A stretch of DNA of 64,000 nucleotides from Hymenopus coronatus (GCA_030762935.1 CM060883.1:32759501-32823500), one strand, 5' to 3'; counted from the first letter of the stretch, positions 35,328-47,831 are shown. Made by a program: numbers and translations. Notes: generated by a model from the sequence alone, not told the origin.

Positions 35328-36170
35328 AAAAAACTGATGCGTTCCATTCATATGACTTTCTCTACATTTCTGCAATAAATTATTGATAAAAAGCTTACGC
35401 GTCTATTTACTTCATGCTAATCGAGAAAAAAATAGCAGAAATAGTCTTATTACTTGCTTCCTTGTAAGTAGAAGCGAAATTAGGGAAGTGCCATAGCTTA
35501 AAGTGATAGTCAAAAGCTGGTTGCTATGTGACTGAAGTTCCTTCATTTGTATGTATGGATAGGAGTTGACAAATTCCTGTATGAGAATATATTTTCTAAA
35601 GCTGAAACCAATAACAAGGAATATTTAAAAAACGATCAACTATGTATTTTATCGTAATCTATATTTTATGTGCAGTAAGTTTTTGTCTATCTCTTACGGT
35701 TTAGCAGTTATGCAAAATTCTGTAAAATTCTTCCAGAATAAAGTAGTCTTAGGAGGCTATTCCCAGAAAATTCAAGATACACATTTTATTTGTCAGGTAA
35801 ATATCTTTAATATATGATGTTTTAATCAAAATCGTTAGACCAATTTTTAAGAAAATCAAAATTTTCCAAAAAGTCCTATGTATAAGGTAGTTGGGTTTTG
35901 GGGGATTTTCCTGAAAATCTTCGTGTCGCATCCTTGGAAGATACTGAATTTATATATCAAGTTTGGTACTTAACGGACTTTTCGTTTTTGTGTTATGCTG
36001 TCCATAGACCACTCATAGACACACACGGACCTTTTTCCTCAAAATACTTTTTTTTTTGGATGCAGGGGACCCAAAACATGTATTTCCGGTGAAATCACGG
36101 TAGCGAATTTTTGGGTCAATACAACATATTGTCTATACACTGTGTACATAGAACGTAGATGAAGTAAAAA
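35328..36170 (-). mobile_element. HER element, full length
   Basis: AAAACTGATGCGTTCCATTC to CGTAGATGAAGTAAAAA; the hairpin is weak on one side. 843 bases. Confidence 0.85.
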
Positions 36171-36954
36171 TTAATAAAGTATCCACATTCATTTTCATTT
36201 CAATTTTCTCCATGAAAACATCGTAACATCGATGGTCTTTGCTCTTAGGAGAAACAGAAACACCGCCACCAGGTTGCACGTAGTAATAAACATCAATAGC
36301 TATACTTCACCTTTGTTTTGCAACAGCTAGATAAATATGAAATGTGCATTTAATGTATTCCAAGTATACACCTACAACTGGAGGCTGTTCAAGGTAAACA
36401 TGGAGACGCAGTGCTTTGGCATTCTCCGCGTGTCAAGGAATTCCCTTGCCAAGCTGGACCCTGGCCAGACGTCGCATCTGAAGGCCGATATCTATGTACT
36501 TATTACATAAACGGCGTGAAGCTCCATTAGCATCGTTTATTCTGACTCATCAAGCCTTTATAATAAGCTAACAGGTCGTGAGATGTAAGTGGCCTCTGCG
36601 CTGCACTGTGTGACAGGAATTAATTGCTGTATACATATGCATGCAGATTCCTCCAAGACAATCAACTGCCCTGTCTAGGTGTTCCTCTCGCAGATTCCTC
36701 GACCACTTCACCATTTCATTCCCTGGTCTACTCTTATCACATCATATAGTTCCAAACAGAATTTTGTGTCGGTTACAGTGTTGCCTACTATAACATTTCA
36801 CTCATTTTCTTTGAAAACTCTTTTAAAATACTGAAGATCACTTCGACAGTGAAAAAAATTCGATAGACATCTTTGTTACATAAAAGGGTATCTTTCAAGC
36901 CTTACTTTTTTCTGGTAGTGTTTAAAGCCCACTTTAACTACTTATGGTACCGCA
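36171..36954. other. Unassigned sequence
   Basis: Nothing recognised. Confidence 0.5.
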
Positions 36955-37115
36955 AGCGGTGACACTGATGAAGAATGAAGATGCAGCACCGGTGGAATGC
37001 GATGGCGGGGAAAATCCGCCCCAGCGCCACTTTGTCCACCACAAATCTCACATGCGGTCACTTGGGATCGAAACTGGGCTGTCTAGGTGAGAGGCGAATT
37101 GCGGCCTTAACGCTA
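36955..37115 (-). mobile_element. SINE S1 fragment
   Basis: Inverse S1: GCACCGGTGGAATGCGATGG, CACTTTGTCCACCACAAATC, and a head ending GGTGAGAGGCGAATTG. The 5' tip of the head is lost. Confidence 0.8.
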
Positions 37116-37188
37116 CATTACACGGTGTTGTATTTTGCAACAAATACGATTAATCGAAGGTTTTCAGTATATTTAGTGCACTTTTTTA

Positions 37189-37302
37189 CTTTCTCCACAC
37201 GTACGATGTACATAGTGTATAGAGAAGGTATTCTAATGCACCCAAAAATTCGATACCGAGATTTCACCGGAAATACGTGTTTTGGGTCATCCTGAATCAA
37301 AA
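37189..37302 (+). mobile_element. HER hairpin-end fragment
   Basis: TTTTTTACTTTCTCCACACG to GGTCATCCTGAATC, then interrupted by an inverted HER. Confidence 0.75.
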
Positions 37303-38152
37303 AAAAAATCTTATATGTTCCATTCACATGATTTTCTCTACATCTCTGCAACAAATTATTGTTAAAAAGCTTATGCTTCTATTTACCTCATGCTAATCGA
37401 TAAAATTTAGCAGAAATAGTCTTACTATTTGCCTCCTTGTAAGTAGAAGCGAAATAAGGGAATGCCATAGGTTAAAGTGTCAAACCTAGTTGCTATGAGA
37501 CTGAAGTTCCTTTGTTTGTATGGGCAGGAGATGACAAATTCCGTATGAGAAAAGTATAAGTTTTTTAAAGCTGAAACCAAACACAAGGAATATCTTAAAA
37601 CTGATCAGCTCCACGAAAAAAAAATATATATATATATATAACAAATTGTGTGTTTTAGTGTGCTCTACAATTTTTGTGTGGTAAGTTTTTGTCTATGTCT
37701 TACGGTTTACTAGTTATACACAATTCCATAAAATTCACCCAGAATAAAGTAGTCTTCAGAGGCTATTCCCAAAAAATTCAATATATACGTTTTATTTGCG
37801 AGGTAAATATCTTTAATATACGATATTTTAATCAAAATCGTTAGAGCCATCTTTGAGAAAATCAAAATGTTCGAAGTAAGTTCTATGTAAAAGGTAGTTG
37901 GGGGTGGGGGTATTTTTTTTTTCAAAATCTTCGTGTCGCATCCTTGGAAGATACCAAACTTAAATACCAAGTTTGGTATTTAACGGTCTTTTCGTTTTTG
38001 AGCTATGCTGTCCACACACACACACACACACACACACCAGACCTTTTTCTAGAAATGCCTTTTTTGGATTCAGGGGGACCCAAAACACGTATTTCCGGGT
38101 GGAGTGCAATAAATTCTCTATACACTATGTATATAGTACGTGTAGAGAAAGT
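37303..38152 (-). mobile_element. HER element, full length
   Basis: AAAAATCTTATATGTTCCATTC to GTGTAGAGAAAGT; (CA)n at 38012-38036. This copy ends at AAAGT without the usual A run, which helps define the 3' border. Confidence 0.85.
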
Positions 38153-38800
38153 GCCTTAAAAGTATTACATTATGGATTTCTCGATTATTCGTGTTTTTCG
38201 ATTATTCGTTCTTCATCTCCTGCACTTTACCGCGGATAATTGAGAGTATTCTGCAACTTTATTTTATAGCTTGATTCAGAAGTCCAAATTTATAAGATTT
38301 CCCATAGTTTACAGTGTATACATGAAGGTAACTAAGCAGCCCTACTTCTTGCATGGCCCAACCTGCTATAGAGGGTGAATAGTAATTTATCCTGCTTCCG
38401 TAAGTCGTTATTTCTGACCATGCTCTATGCAAAACCCCTTCTAGCGTGCTTGTTGGGGGCGCGAGGAAACGGAACGACCTTCCAGAAGTCTAACAGAAGT
38501 CAGTTTCGGCACTTGCTATGTAAATTGCTGTTAGTTACAATTTATCTGTTGATGCTCACAAGTGAGAAATAATTTAGGACACGCTCGGCGGCTATTTGAA
38601 CTATTTTTAGCCCTTCTTTCGGCATCTCTGAGATGCACGCGATGAAGTCAACATTTACTTTACGGGTGTCACTGTAGAGCATCTCCTTCTATTCTTGGAG
38701 CGCATTGTGCTGTAACAGCTGTACTTAAGTTCCAATTTAATAGCAATCCAAATTATGCTAAACATGCTGTAATAAAACGCTTGCTATGGTTGTCAGAAAA
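38153..38800. other. Unassigned sequence
   Basis: Nothing recognised. Confidence 0.5.
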
Positions 38801-39124
38801 CTGAGCTCATGAACTGGGACAACCTGGTAATAACACAGTATTGGATAAGTAGAGTCAGACTCAAAAATTCAATGCCATAGCCGGGATTTGAACCACAGAT
38901 CTCCTAGTATGAAGATGGAGCACCGGTGGAAAGCGATGGCGGGAGAAACCACATCTGCGCCACTTTGTCCACCACAAATCTCAAATGCGGTCGCTTGGGA
39001 TCGAACCCGGGCCGTCCAGGTGAGAGGCGAATGGTCTAACCACTCGGCCACGGCGCGGCCCTCTAGTCGGTTGCTCCAGCACTGAGCAACCATGGCAACA
39101 TACCAGCATACCACTGAATTTTTC
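38801..39124 (-). mobile_element. SINE S3, split by an S1 insertion
   Basis: The head is in two pieces: AATGCCATAGCCGGGATTTG...ATCTCCTAG on the left and CTCTAGTCGGTTGCTCC on the right of the inserted S1. It abuts another S3 unit on its right. Confidence 0.75.
38908..39060 (-). mobile_element. SINE S1 nested in an S3 tRNA head
   Basis: Inverse S1 from GCACCGGTGGAAAGCGATGG through the B box GGGTTCGATCCC to GGCCGCGCCGTGGCCGAG. It sits within the anticodon-arm region of the S3 head. CTAG/CTCTAG at the borders may be the target duplication. Confidence 0.85.
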
Positions 39125-39440
39125 AACTGAATCGCATTTTTCCCGGTAAACCACAAGGCGTTTTCAAATTATTTTGAGATGACAACCCCAATGGCGACTT
39201 ACAATGTTGTAAGTAAGCACTTTAAGTCCCAGGATTCATGGTATAGCCAATTATTATGGTCAATTGATATTGATTTAATTGTTTTTTCACACAACCCTGT
39301 ATGAACCCTGTGTCTATCTTACAACTCCTGTCACAGTTGTAAGATAGACTGAAAAATACAATGCCATAGCCGGGATTTGAACCACGGCTCTCCCGGTTTC
39401 TAGTCAGTTGCTCTACCACTGAGCTACCATTCCCTATCCA
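39125..39440 (-). mobile_element. SINE S3, full unit
   Basis: Head TGGTAGCTCAGTGGTAGAGC and B box GTGGTTCAAATCCC (39355-39430), body with a short internal inverted repeat CTATCTTACAACT/GTTGTAAGATAG. The acceptor stem is not complementary, so not a tRNA gene. Confidence 0.8.
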
Positions 39441-39544
39441 ACTCCTATACAGGGGAAAAAACAAATAAATCAACACAGTACAATTAAATATTACTTTATT
39501 TGTTTATTTCATTTATAGGCATAGCTCCCTTTAACTACAACGGG

Positions 39545-39785
39545 ACCGCGCCGTGGCCGAGTGGTTAGACCATTCGCCTCTCACCTAGGCCCAAGCGACC
39601 GCATGTGAGATTTGTGGTGGACAAAGCGGCGCAGTGGCGGGTTTTCTCCGGGTTCTCTGGTTTCCTCCGGCATCGCATTCCACCGGTGTTCCATCTTCAT
39701 TTTTTGATTCGTCAGTGTCATCGCCTGCGGTGCCATAAGTAGTAAAAGCGGGGGTTAAACGCTTCAACGGCCATATCGGGGGCTT
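39545..39785 (+). mobile_element. SINE S1
   Basis: Head CCGCGCCGTGGCCGAGTGG and body to GCCTGCGGTGCCATAAG; part of the head including the B box is deleted (CACCTAGGCCCAAGCGACC). Confidence 0.85.
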
Positions 39786-39894
39786 TGACTTGTGAAACAA
39801 CTCATATCAATATAGGTTATGTACATTAAATTAAAAATCCACATCACTCAACACACGCACATTCACTGACACATTTCATATTTCCGGATTCTGT

Positions 39895-39990
39895 GCAGGG
39901 TAAGGAATGATTCCGATTAAAGAAAACTCCCCACCGCAGTCGGGAATCGAACCCGGGACCTCCCGGAGGCACTCAACGCAGTAATGCATG
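39895..39990 (-). mobile_element. tRNA-derived SINE fragment (S7)
   Basis: On the minus strand a B box GGGTTCGATTCCC follows GCCTCCGGGAGGTCCC, then GGTGGGGAGTTTTC. Different from S1-S6. Confidence 0.6.
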
Positions 39991-40144
39991 TTCCATCGGC
40001 AGTGCGTAAACGCAAGGAGAGCTAATCTAAAAGCTGAATTAAAAAGCCGCAAATTATATTAATAAAGTGAGCTTTTTGATGGTTTATTGAGGCATAGAAT
40101 AGGATAAATGCTACAATAACTAGTAACAAACAAAACAGCAACAC

Positions 40145-40202
40145 GTGTCTGCCTCACATTCAAGAGATCATGAGTTCGAATCTCGCTTAGGGTGAGTTAT
40201 AC
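40145..40202 (+). mobile_element. tRNA-like fragment
   Basis: GTGTCTGCCTCACATTCAAGAG then GAGTTCGAATCTC (B box). The 5' half is missing. Confidence 0.45.
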
Positions 40203-40209
40203 GGATGAG

Positions 40210-40363
40210 GTTTTTTACTTCTCTAGCGTATGCGCACTGCACATAATAGAGGTGTTCTATTTCACCCCAAAATTTGATACCATGATCTCACCGGAAATGC
40301 ATGCTTTGTGACCGCATAAATAAATACAAGCATTTTAGAAACATATCCGCGCGCGTGTGTATG

Positions 40364-40411
<48 letters not shown>

Positions 40412-40962
40412 CGCGCGCGTGCCAGTGAGCAGTATAGCTCAAAAGCGAAAAGTCCGTTAAATACCAAACTTGATATTTAAGTGCGTGTAACCCAAGGATG
40501 TTACACGAAGGCTTTCCAGAAAATCCATCCACCCCCGATTAACCTTTACATGTATTTTTCGAAATTGTTTATTTATTCGAAAAATGGCTGCAACGATTTT
40601 GATTAAAATACCATGCGATTAAGATATTTTCATGAGAAACGAAATGCATATCTTGAATCTTCTGGAAATAGCCTCTGTAGACGTTTCGTTGTGCATGCCT
40701 TCTGTAACTGGATACACTGTAAAAGATAGGCAAAAACTTACTACACAAAAGACAGAGATCTCTGTAAAACACGCAATTTATGTCCCATACATTTGTTTGT
40801 ATAATTAACCGTTTCCAAGATATTCAATATTTTGGTTTCAATTTTAAGTACTTGGAACTTATTTTTCAAAAGAAAGTTGTTTTTCGTTTCACACATCGTT
40901 TATTTTACTCCAAGCCTAGAGATAATCGAATTTCAGTTGTTTCACATAAGGATAGGTTTTAA
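40210..40962 (+). mobile_element. HER element, diverged, left arm of an inverted pair
   Basis: TTTTTTACTTCTCTAGCG, GT microsatellite grading into GC, AACTCAAAAGCGAAAAGTCC-type block. The right end is lost at the junction with the next copy. Confidence 0.75.
40370..40422. repeat. (GT)n(GC)n microsatellite
   Basis: About 17 GT followed by about 9 GC dinucleotides, sitting exactly where other HER copies have their short GTGTGTG tract. Confidence 0.95.
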
Positions 40963-41800
40963 AAAAAGCTGATGTGTTACACTCACATGACTTTCTCTAG
41001 CTGTTCAAACTTCTTACATCAGATAATTCTTCTTTCTGCACCTTGCTAATCGAGGTAATCATTACCACAATGTTCTTATCACTTAGTTCCTTATAAGTAG
41101 GAAGAAAATAAGGGAATACACTAGGCTAAACCGTAGGCAAATGTTTTAAAAACTGTCGTTATGCGATTGTTATTACAAATCGCTTCTTTTCTTGGCCAGG
41201 AGTAGAACAAAATAAAAACGGACACTCCCGTCTGAGAAAAGTGTAAGTATTTCACAATCGAAACTAATAACAATGAATACCATGAAAACGGTAAGCTCCA
41301 CGAAAAAAAATGTAAATGACATAACTTGTGTACTTCAACAAGACTTACATTTTTTGTATAGTAAGTTTTTGTCTATCTCTTACAGTTTACTAGTCATGCC
41401 AAATTAAGCAAAATTCATCCAGAATAAATGGGTCTTTAGAAGCTATTCCCAGAAATGTCAAGATATACATTTTATTAGTCAGGTAAATATCTTTAATATA
41501 AGATATTTTAATCAAAATCGTTTGAGCCGTTTTTAAGAAAATCAAAATTTTCGAAAAACTGTCCATGTAAAGGGTAGTTTGGGGTGGGGGGATTTTTCTC
41601 AAATTCTTCGTGTCGCATCCCTGGAAGATACTAAACTTAAATACCAAGTTTAGTATTTTAGCTACTTTTCGTTTTTGAGTTATCGTGTTCACAGACACAC
41701 GGACATACTGAAAATGCTTTTTTTTTTTATATAGGGGGTCCTAAAACATGTATTTTTTTGTTGGAATACAATACTTCTGTATCCCTAGAGAAAGTAAAAA
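40963..41800 (-). mobile_element. HER element, right arm of an inverted pair
   Basis: AAGCTGATGTGTTACACTCACATGAC to CCCTAGAGAAAGTAAAAA, near full length. Confidence 0.8.
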
Positions 41801-41802
41801 TT

Positions 41803-41950
41803 GACCATGCGTTAGTCTAGTGCTTACAAGGAAACAAACAAATAATAAGACAATTTCTACTCACGTTTCTCTCCTTCAGCATGAAGTAGCTGTAAGAATA
41901 CTTATTTTTCAGAACAGGTAGAGGAATTCATGACAATGTTACACATGTGA
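41803..41950 (+). mobile_element. HER right-end fragment
   Basis: GTTAGTCTAGTGCTTACAAGGAAAC, AGCATGAAGTAG, AACAGGTAGAGGAATTCATG. Confidence 0.6.
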
Positions 41951-42304
41951 CTTCTTCGCTCGTTATTTAACTGTAATGTTGACAGCAAAGAGATCTTCGT
42001 CACATTTTCCTCCAACGTCTTTTTCGGGAAGAACATCAAAAGGTCACAAGTCACATTCATTTTCATCAGCTTGAAGTCACAATGATTATATTGCCCCGAA
42101 TAACTATGATTTAACATGAAGATGTGGGTTTTCTGGCATGCGTCGGGATCTAGCTCCATTTCAATTTCCATTTTCCAATTAAATACAGCAAAAGGTTACT
42201 GTATAGTCAGCTACAGTTTCGAACTGCTTAGTAAAATTGATTCACTTTAGATTGGTTATGGTGACGTCTGTGATCTTTTTATATATTCAAACATGTATTA
42301 TTAA
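41951..42304. other. Unassigned sequence
   Basis: Nothing recognised. An 89-codon minus frame here lacks motifs. Confidence 0.5.
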
Positions 42305-42570
42305 AATGATAGGTGGTTGAGTGGTTATATCGCTCGTCTCCCATCTAGGCGGCCCGGGTTCCATCCCAAGCGTCCGCATGAGGGATTTTTGATGGTTTTC
42401 CTCGCCACTCATTCCACCAAATGCTTCATTATCATCTTTCCAATCATTAATTTCGCTTATATTTAATATCATCCACTTCCTCATGTTCTTGTTGGCTCCC
42501 CGACAGGCTTCTGACCCCTGGGAAGTGTCACTCCTATAAATACGGGAAGGGTAAGCCGATTACGAAAGAA
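42305..42570 (+). mobile_element. SINE S1-long
   Basis: Head GGTGGTTGAGTGGTTATATC and B box GGGTTCCATCCC, body GGTTTTCCTCGCCACTCATTCC, CATCCACTTCCTCATGTTC, and tail GGGAAGGGTAAGCCGATTACGAAA. The same long tail is seen at 58.2-58.8 kb. Confidence 0.8.
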
Positions 42571-42779
42571 ACATATTAAAATGGCACTACAAATGAGCTG
42601 TTAAACCTATTGTAAAAATCATTAGTGCTACGCTTTCTCCATACTATATATCTCTAGCCTGAAAAATAACAGAGATAATTGAACATTACTGAATACATTA
42701 TATGCACATACTCGCAACAATTTTGTTTTGGTTTGTGCTTGAAATTTGATTTGTTGTCAGCCTCTACCACCGACGAGGG

Positions 42780-43437
42780 GCGTGTGTGTGTGTCTGTGGA
42801 CAACGTAGCTCAAAAATGAAAAGTCAATTAAATACCAAACTTGATACTGAAGTTCAGTATCTCCCAAGGAAGCGACAGGAAGGTATTCATGAAATTTCCC
42901 CACCCCCAACTCTCCTATGTTTAAGATATGTAACAAATAAAATGTATACCTTGGATTTTCTGGAAATAGCCTCTATAGACCTCTTTATTTTGGTTGATTG
43001 TTTTCTTATAAATTTTGCATTAACTAGTAAACCGTAATATATAGACAAAAACTTACTACACTAAAAATGTACAGCTCCTTAAAACAAACAATTTATGTCA
43101 TTGTGTTTTTTCTGGAGTTGGCCGTTTTCGAGATATTCCCTTTTACTGGTTTTCAGTTTTAAAATACTTCAACTTTTCTCACATGGGAACTTGTCAGCTC
43201 CTAGCCACGCAAAGAAACGGATTTCAGTCCCATAGCAACCACATTTTAGAACATTTGATTGTTGGTTTAACCTAGTGTATGCCCTTATTTCCCTTCTACT
43301 TATAAGGAACTAAGTAATAAGACCGTTTCTGCTAGTATTTGTCTCGATTAGCATGAAGTGGTCAGAAGAATAAGCTCATTAATAATAATTTGTTATAGAG
43401 ATGAGAGAAATTCATGTGAATGGAACACATAAGATTT
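42780..43437 (+). mobile_element. HER element, hairpin end missing
   Basis: Starts at GTGTGTGTGTCTGTGGAC and ends GAATGGAACACATAAGATTT, with a deletion replacing the ACCCTTTACATGG to TCAAAAATGG block. Confidence 0.78.
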
Positions 43438-44134
43438 ATCTGTTTCATATTAAATCTGTGCAGAAATGGTTTCATTACAGTTTCGAAGGGGTACTGGGGG
43501 GGGGACGAATATATGAGGCTAAAGCGATGGTCAAAATTTAAAAAAAAAAACGAATCGCTAAATGGTGACCTTGAAATTCGATATCTTAAAGTTATCAAGC
43601 ATACGAATATCTCAAATATTGTATATATCTCTATATTTAAATTGAAATATATATTTTTGAGGGAAATAGGAAACATTAAACTCGCAACCGTTAGTTTGAG
43701 GTAGGGCGATTTTCTTGAAAATATTGGCGTCTGCCCTGCTCAACTTAAATACGGAGTTTGACATTTAGCCCACATTTTGCCCTCGAGTTGTGTTAGGCAG
43801 GCAGACATACACATGTGCTTTCGTTGTGAATGGTCAGTTATGAAATGCAAATATCTCATTTTCCATATGATTTATGCATCACATGGATGATGAATCATTT
43901 TTCTGCAGCACTTCATTTAGTGTCATTGGAGTGATAGAAGTTAGTTAACAAATGTCTCCGAGAAAAGAGAATGTCAAAAGCTAAGTAGGAAAGACAAATA
44001 ACAAAACGTAATTAGTGTGGCATTTCATATTTAAACTGTTTGAAACTGGTGAATGAATTAAATTAGGTGTATCGTTGACCCCATAGCTTAAAGTTATCCA
44101 ACTTTCGTCTTCTCAGGAAAAAGACCCTTATCCG
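43438..44134. other. Unassigned sequence with a faint HER trace
   Basis: 43640-43830 has GTTTGAGGTAGGGCGATTTTCTTGAAAAT and ACTTAAATACGGAGTTTG in inverse HER order, strongly decayed. Nothing else recognised. Confidence 0.4.
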
Positions 44135-44225
44135 GGTAACTCATCCTAACAGGGATTCGAATTTTGGACCTCTGAGTGTGATATTTTCCTGACAAACCCA
44201 GCTCCACTATTAAACCGCAAATAGA
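44135..44225 (-). mobile_element. tRNA-derived fragment
   Basis: On the minus strand a B-box-like AATTCGAATCCC follows a region resembling a tRNA D-arm (GGTTTGTCAGGAAAATATC). Confidence 0.35.
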
Positions 44226-44499
44226 ATGGTCGAGATTAGGCAATTTCAACCAATCGCGGTCATCTGACTGGAGCGATACTATCGAAAATCTTATCGCAAC
44301 TGATGTTCATTTCTTTGAAATCTTGTCGCACCTGACGTTCGTTTGTTTAATCTCCTGTTTTTATTATCGGTAATAAGGTTACAATCCAGGCAGTCAACCT
44401 TCACTTTTAATAACTGTCAGTTCCACAATTGTACTTTCAATTAATTCAGTTACAATGTTTATTTAAGGTTTTATACAGTTCCTAATGTATTTAGTTCAA

Positions 44500-45213
44500 A
44501 AAATCTGATGTATTCCATTCACATGACTTTCTCTACGCCTCTGTAACAAATAATTTTTAAAAAACTTATCCTTCTATTTACTTCATGCTAATTGAGAAAA
44601 ATTAGTAGAAATACTTGCTTCCTTGTAAGTAGAAGCGAATGAAGGGAGTAGCATAGGTTAAAGTGATAGTCAAAGGCTGGTTGCTTTGTGACTGAAATTC
44701 CTTTGTTTGTATGGACAGGAGTTGAGCAATTCCTGTATGAGAAAAGTATATTTTAAAGCTGAAACCAAAAACAAGAATTTATAAAAAACGATCAACTCAA
44801 CGAAAAAAAAAATGTGTATGACAAATTGTTTTAATGTGATCTACATTTTTATGTAGTTGCTTTTTGTTTATCTCTTACGGTTTGCCAGTTATAAAAAATT
44901 CCGTAAAATGCATCCAGGATAAAGTAGTCTTAAAAGGCTATTCCAGGAAAAGTTAAGATATACAATTTATTTGTCAGGTAAATATCTTTAATATACGATA
45001 TTATAACCAAAATCGTTAGAACCATTTTTGAGAAAATCAAAATTTTCGAAAATTTTCCCATGTAAAGGGTAGTTGAGGTTGGGGTGATTTTCTTGAAAAC
45101 CTTCGTGTCGCATTCTTGGAAGAATTGTTAAATACCAAGTTTGGTATTTAACGGACTTTCCGTTTTTTAGCTGCTGCCCACAGACACACACATACACAGG
45201 CACACACACGGAC
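44500..45213 (-). mobile_element. HER element, hairpin end missing
   Basis: AAAAAATCTGATGTATTCCATTC to CACACACACGGACGTCTCAAAAG; stops just past the CA tract, before the terminal hairpin block. Confidence 0.8.
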
Positions 45214-45753
45214 GTCTCAAAAGAAAAGGAAGATCTTAACGACCTGGAATGCACAGAACCATGATGCGTGGGAGACTCAGAGAATGAAGAAGTTTGGAAG
45301 AAACAATAAAAAGAGACGATGAAAGGGCTAGCGCATACATAAGAGACAATACAAAAGCCATTAAATAAACCCAGCTCCCTTCTTCGCAGACAGCGGGGCG
45401 CACGTGTACGTTGCTCCGGAAAAGTTGACAGTCGTTTCAGAACTGTCAACATCAGTCAAACTCCGTGTAATGTCTCGACTACGGTGTACCATAAACATAG
45501 GGAGTTGCTTAAAAAAGACAAAAGTGACACGTAAACATAAAATATTGTCTACATATTGCTAGAACTAACATAGGAAACTGTTTTCCATCCTCTCAATAAT
45601 AAATACTCAGGTTTTCACTTGCATCAATCATATGTGGTTTCCTATTGAAGGGCAAATCTTCCATTGTAAATCAAATCTTTCTCACAAAAGTTGATATATA
45701 TGAAGAGTACATAATACAATAACCATATTTAATTTTATGTAATTACTAGTAAT
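45214..45753. other. Unassigned sequence
   Basis: Nothing firmly recognised. The long minus open frame reaching 45452 crosses the HER border and is rejected. Confidence 0.5.
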
Positions 45754-46095
45754 GGCCGTCTCCTTAGCGCGGTGGTAGCGCAGCTGCTACCAAGCGGGAC
45801 ACCTTGGTACGATCCCCAGTACCGGCGTGGGGATTTTTCCCCCGCTGGGAGACCTGGCCCGGGGTGCACTCAGCCTCGTAAGGTCTCTGGGGGGCCAATT
45901 GAGGAGCTACTTGATGGAGAAGTTGCGGCTCCAGGTCATGAGAACCGCATTAACCGGCCGGGGGGCTCGAGGCGCTGACCACTTCTCACCCTCCAATTCT
46001 GCACCCCATCCATGACGTCTCTAATGGACCGAGATGGAGGACGCAGCGTCCGGGTGGTAGGCCAAGGTTCCCCGTGAGCTGTCGTGCCATGGAGT
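45754..46095 (+). mobile_element. SINE S4 (tRNA-derived)
   Basis: Head GTCTCCTTAGCGCGGTGGTAGCGCAGC (A box) and GGTACGATCCCCAGTACC (B box), then a GC-rich body to GGCCAAGGTTCCCCGTGAGC. The open plus frames inside are by-products of high GC. Confidence 0.75.
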
Positions 46096-46293
46096 TATTA
46101 TGTTAATTACTAATAATAACTATTATGTCGACAATTAGAAAACTATTATCTAAGATTACATATAATGAAATTATATTTATTTATACATTTTAACACTAAT
46201 TTTTGATACGCATGCAAAAAAAAAAAAAAGTACATATAGAGCACATTAAGTATAGAGATAAACTAAACAAAAGTGACTACAATGGTCTACATA

Positions 46294-46296
46294 CAT

Positions 46297-46336
<40 letters not shown>
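46294..46336. repeat. (AC)n(AT)n microsatellite
   Basis: About 12 AC followed by about 9 AT dinucleotides. Confidence 0.95.
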
Positions 46337-46506
46337 TATGTCATACTTAGGTCACTGTTGTGCTAGGTCACTGTTGTGCTATGGTTTTTATATGGTGTAT
46401 ATATTATGTGTATATGTTTCTTTTAAGCGTAATTATCTATTATTCTTATAATCACATTTATGAAGGTGTACTCTGTGCTGTAAATTTAAATTCCTATATT
46501 TGAATA

Positions 46507-46662
46507 TCTTTGTATTTTTATTTTCGGGTTTACTCTTAATTCTTTACTGTTGTTTTAATATTGCTTTTGATTGTGTATTACCTTTATCAGTTTATTTTCG
46601 TGTTTACTCTTTTAATTCTTTGCTGCTGTTGCTGTTTTAATATTGTTTTTAATGTGTATTAC
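46507..46662. repeat. Two-copy tandem repeat of about 78 bases
   Basis: GTTTACTCTTAATTCTTTACTG...TTGTGTATTACC is followed by a diverged second copy GTTTACTCTTTTAATTCTTTGCTG...AATGTGTATTAC. Confidence 0.7.
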
Positions 46663-47831
46663 AAAGCACGTATGGTCTGTGGACCCGTGTGATTTTTAAA
46701 ATTCTATGTGTGATATTGTTATGCCAATAAATACACCTATTCATTCATAGGGCAGTGGCGTACAGACGTCAAAAGCAAAGAGGTGATTATATGTCTATTC
46801 TGCTGTTTTTGTAACCTATGCTTTTAGCACTAGAGCTTTATACATTGTTTTTTTTTTCTCCGTAGTATATATATACACACATATATGTATATGTCTTGAC
46901 AATTTCTATGTTCACTGGCTTCCTGGCCTAAATGAACCTGCAGAATGCTTTCTAATATAATCTAATCTAATCTCATCTGGAACCCGCTTCTATTCCCTTC
47001 ATCTCGGCTTGAGATCTTATCTTAAGCCATAAAAGCAAGCCCATAGCAGCGGTGGCTTTTCAAATTTAGAATTACAATTTAAACGCATTTCTTTAGTTGA
47101 AGGGCCAATATAGCCAGGGTTTTTACGCCTACTTTGAGTTATTATTCACAGTATATCAATCAAATCTGCCAAAAAGTATTCGGACGATCTAAAAGTATGG
47201 TATTCAAGGACTTCCCAACAAGTAAGAAAATAATCATAACTTCCGTATTAAGATTTTATTTTAAATTTACGACAAGTATCAAATGTGAGTTAGAAAAAAT
47301 CTACATAAGCTGTTTACACTCCATTTATTGAAAGTTCGAAAAACTCTCCCTTGGTTTCGGAATTTTCCAGAGCATAATTTTTATCTTGAACTTCAGGCTT
47401 CAGTTCACAAAAATCGAGGAAAATGCAGAATTTTAACATTTAAGAACACAAAACAAACAGATCACCACCTTCAAGGAAAATAGCGCGACTACCTGAGAAC
47501 TAACTTTCCTAAATTTTTCTAATAGTTGACTAAAGCGAAAACAGATGGTAGCAGAAATCAGACAACTAAACGTTAACTGTTATATCTTCTTTGCAGCATA
47601 GCCCAAGACCGAGTTAAGGTCGTGGAATTGCATTAAAAGCGTTGGAAATACCTGCCAGAGCTATGCTCGGGCGTGGGCCGCATGAACATTTCCCACAGCC
47701 TGGGCTATACTCGGGCTGGGGCTCCAATTTGTTAACTCCACTTAACTTCATAGGAAGTCACTGTACAATGTTCTAGAAGACTTTTAACCTTTAAAAGGAC
47801 TAAATCCCGAAATATTGCAAAAATTTACACA

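Larger units (their letters stand above)
46096..47831. other. Unassigned AT-rich sequence
   Basis: Contains a compound (AC)n(AT)n microsatellite, a two-copy tandem repeat, and AATAAATACACCTATTCATTCAT at 46730, possibly a LINE 3' end. 47020-47800 shows nothing recognisable except a short direct repeat of GGGCTATACTCGGGC type near 47660-47715. Confidence 0.5.

Noticed and set aside
39355..39430. Functional tRNA gene
   Set aside because: A and B boxes are present but the acceptor stem does not pair and the same unit recurs with a SINE body.
44988..45452. 154-codon minus-strand open frame
   Set aside because: About a third of it is HER sequence and the rest has no recognisable motif or splice context.
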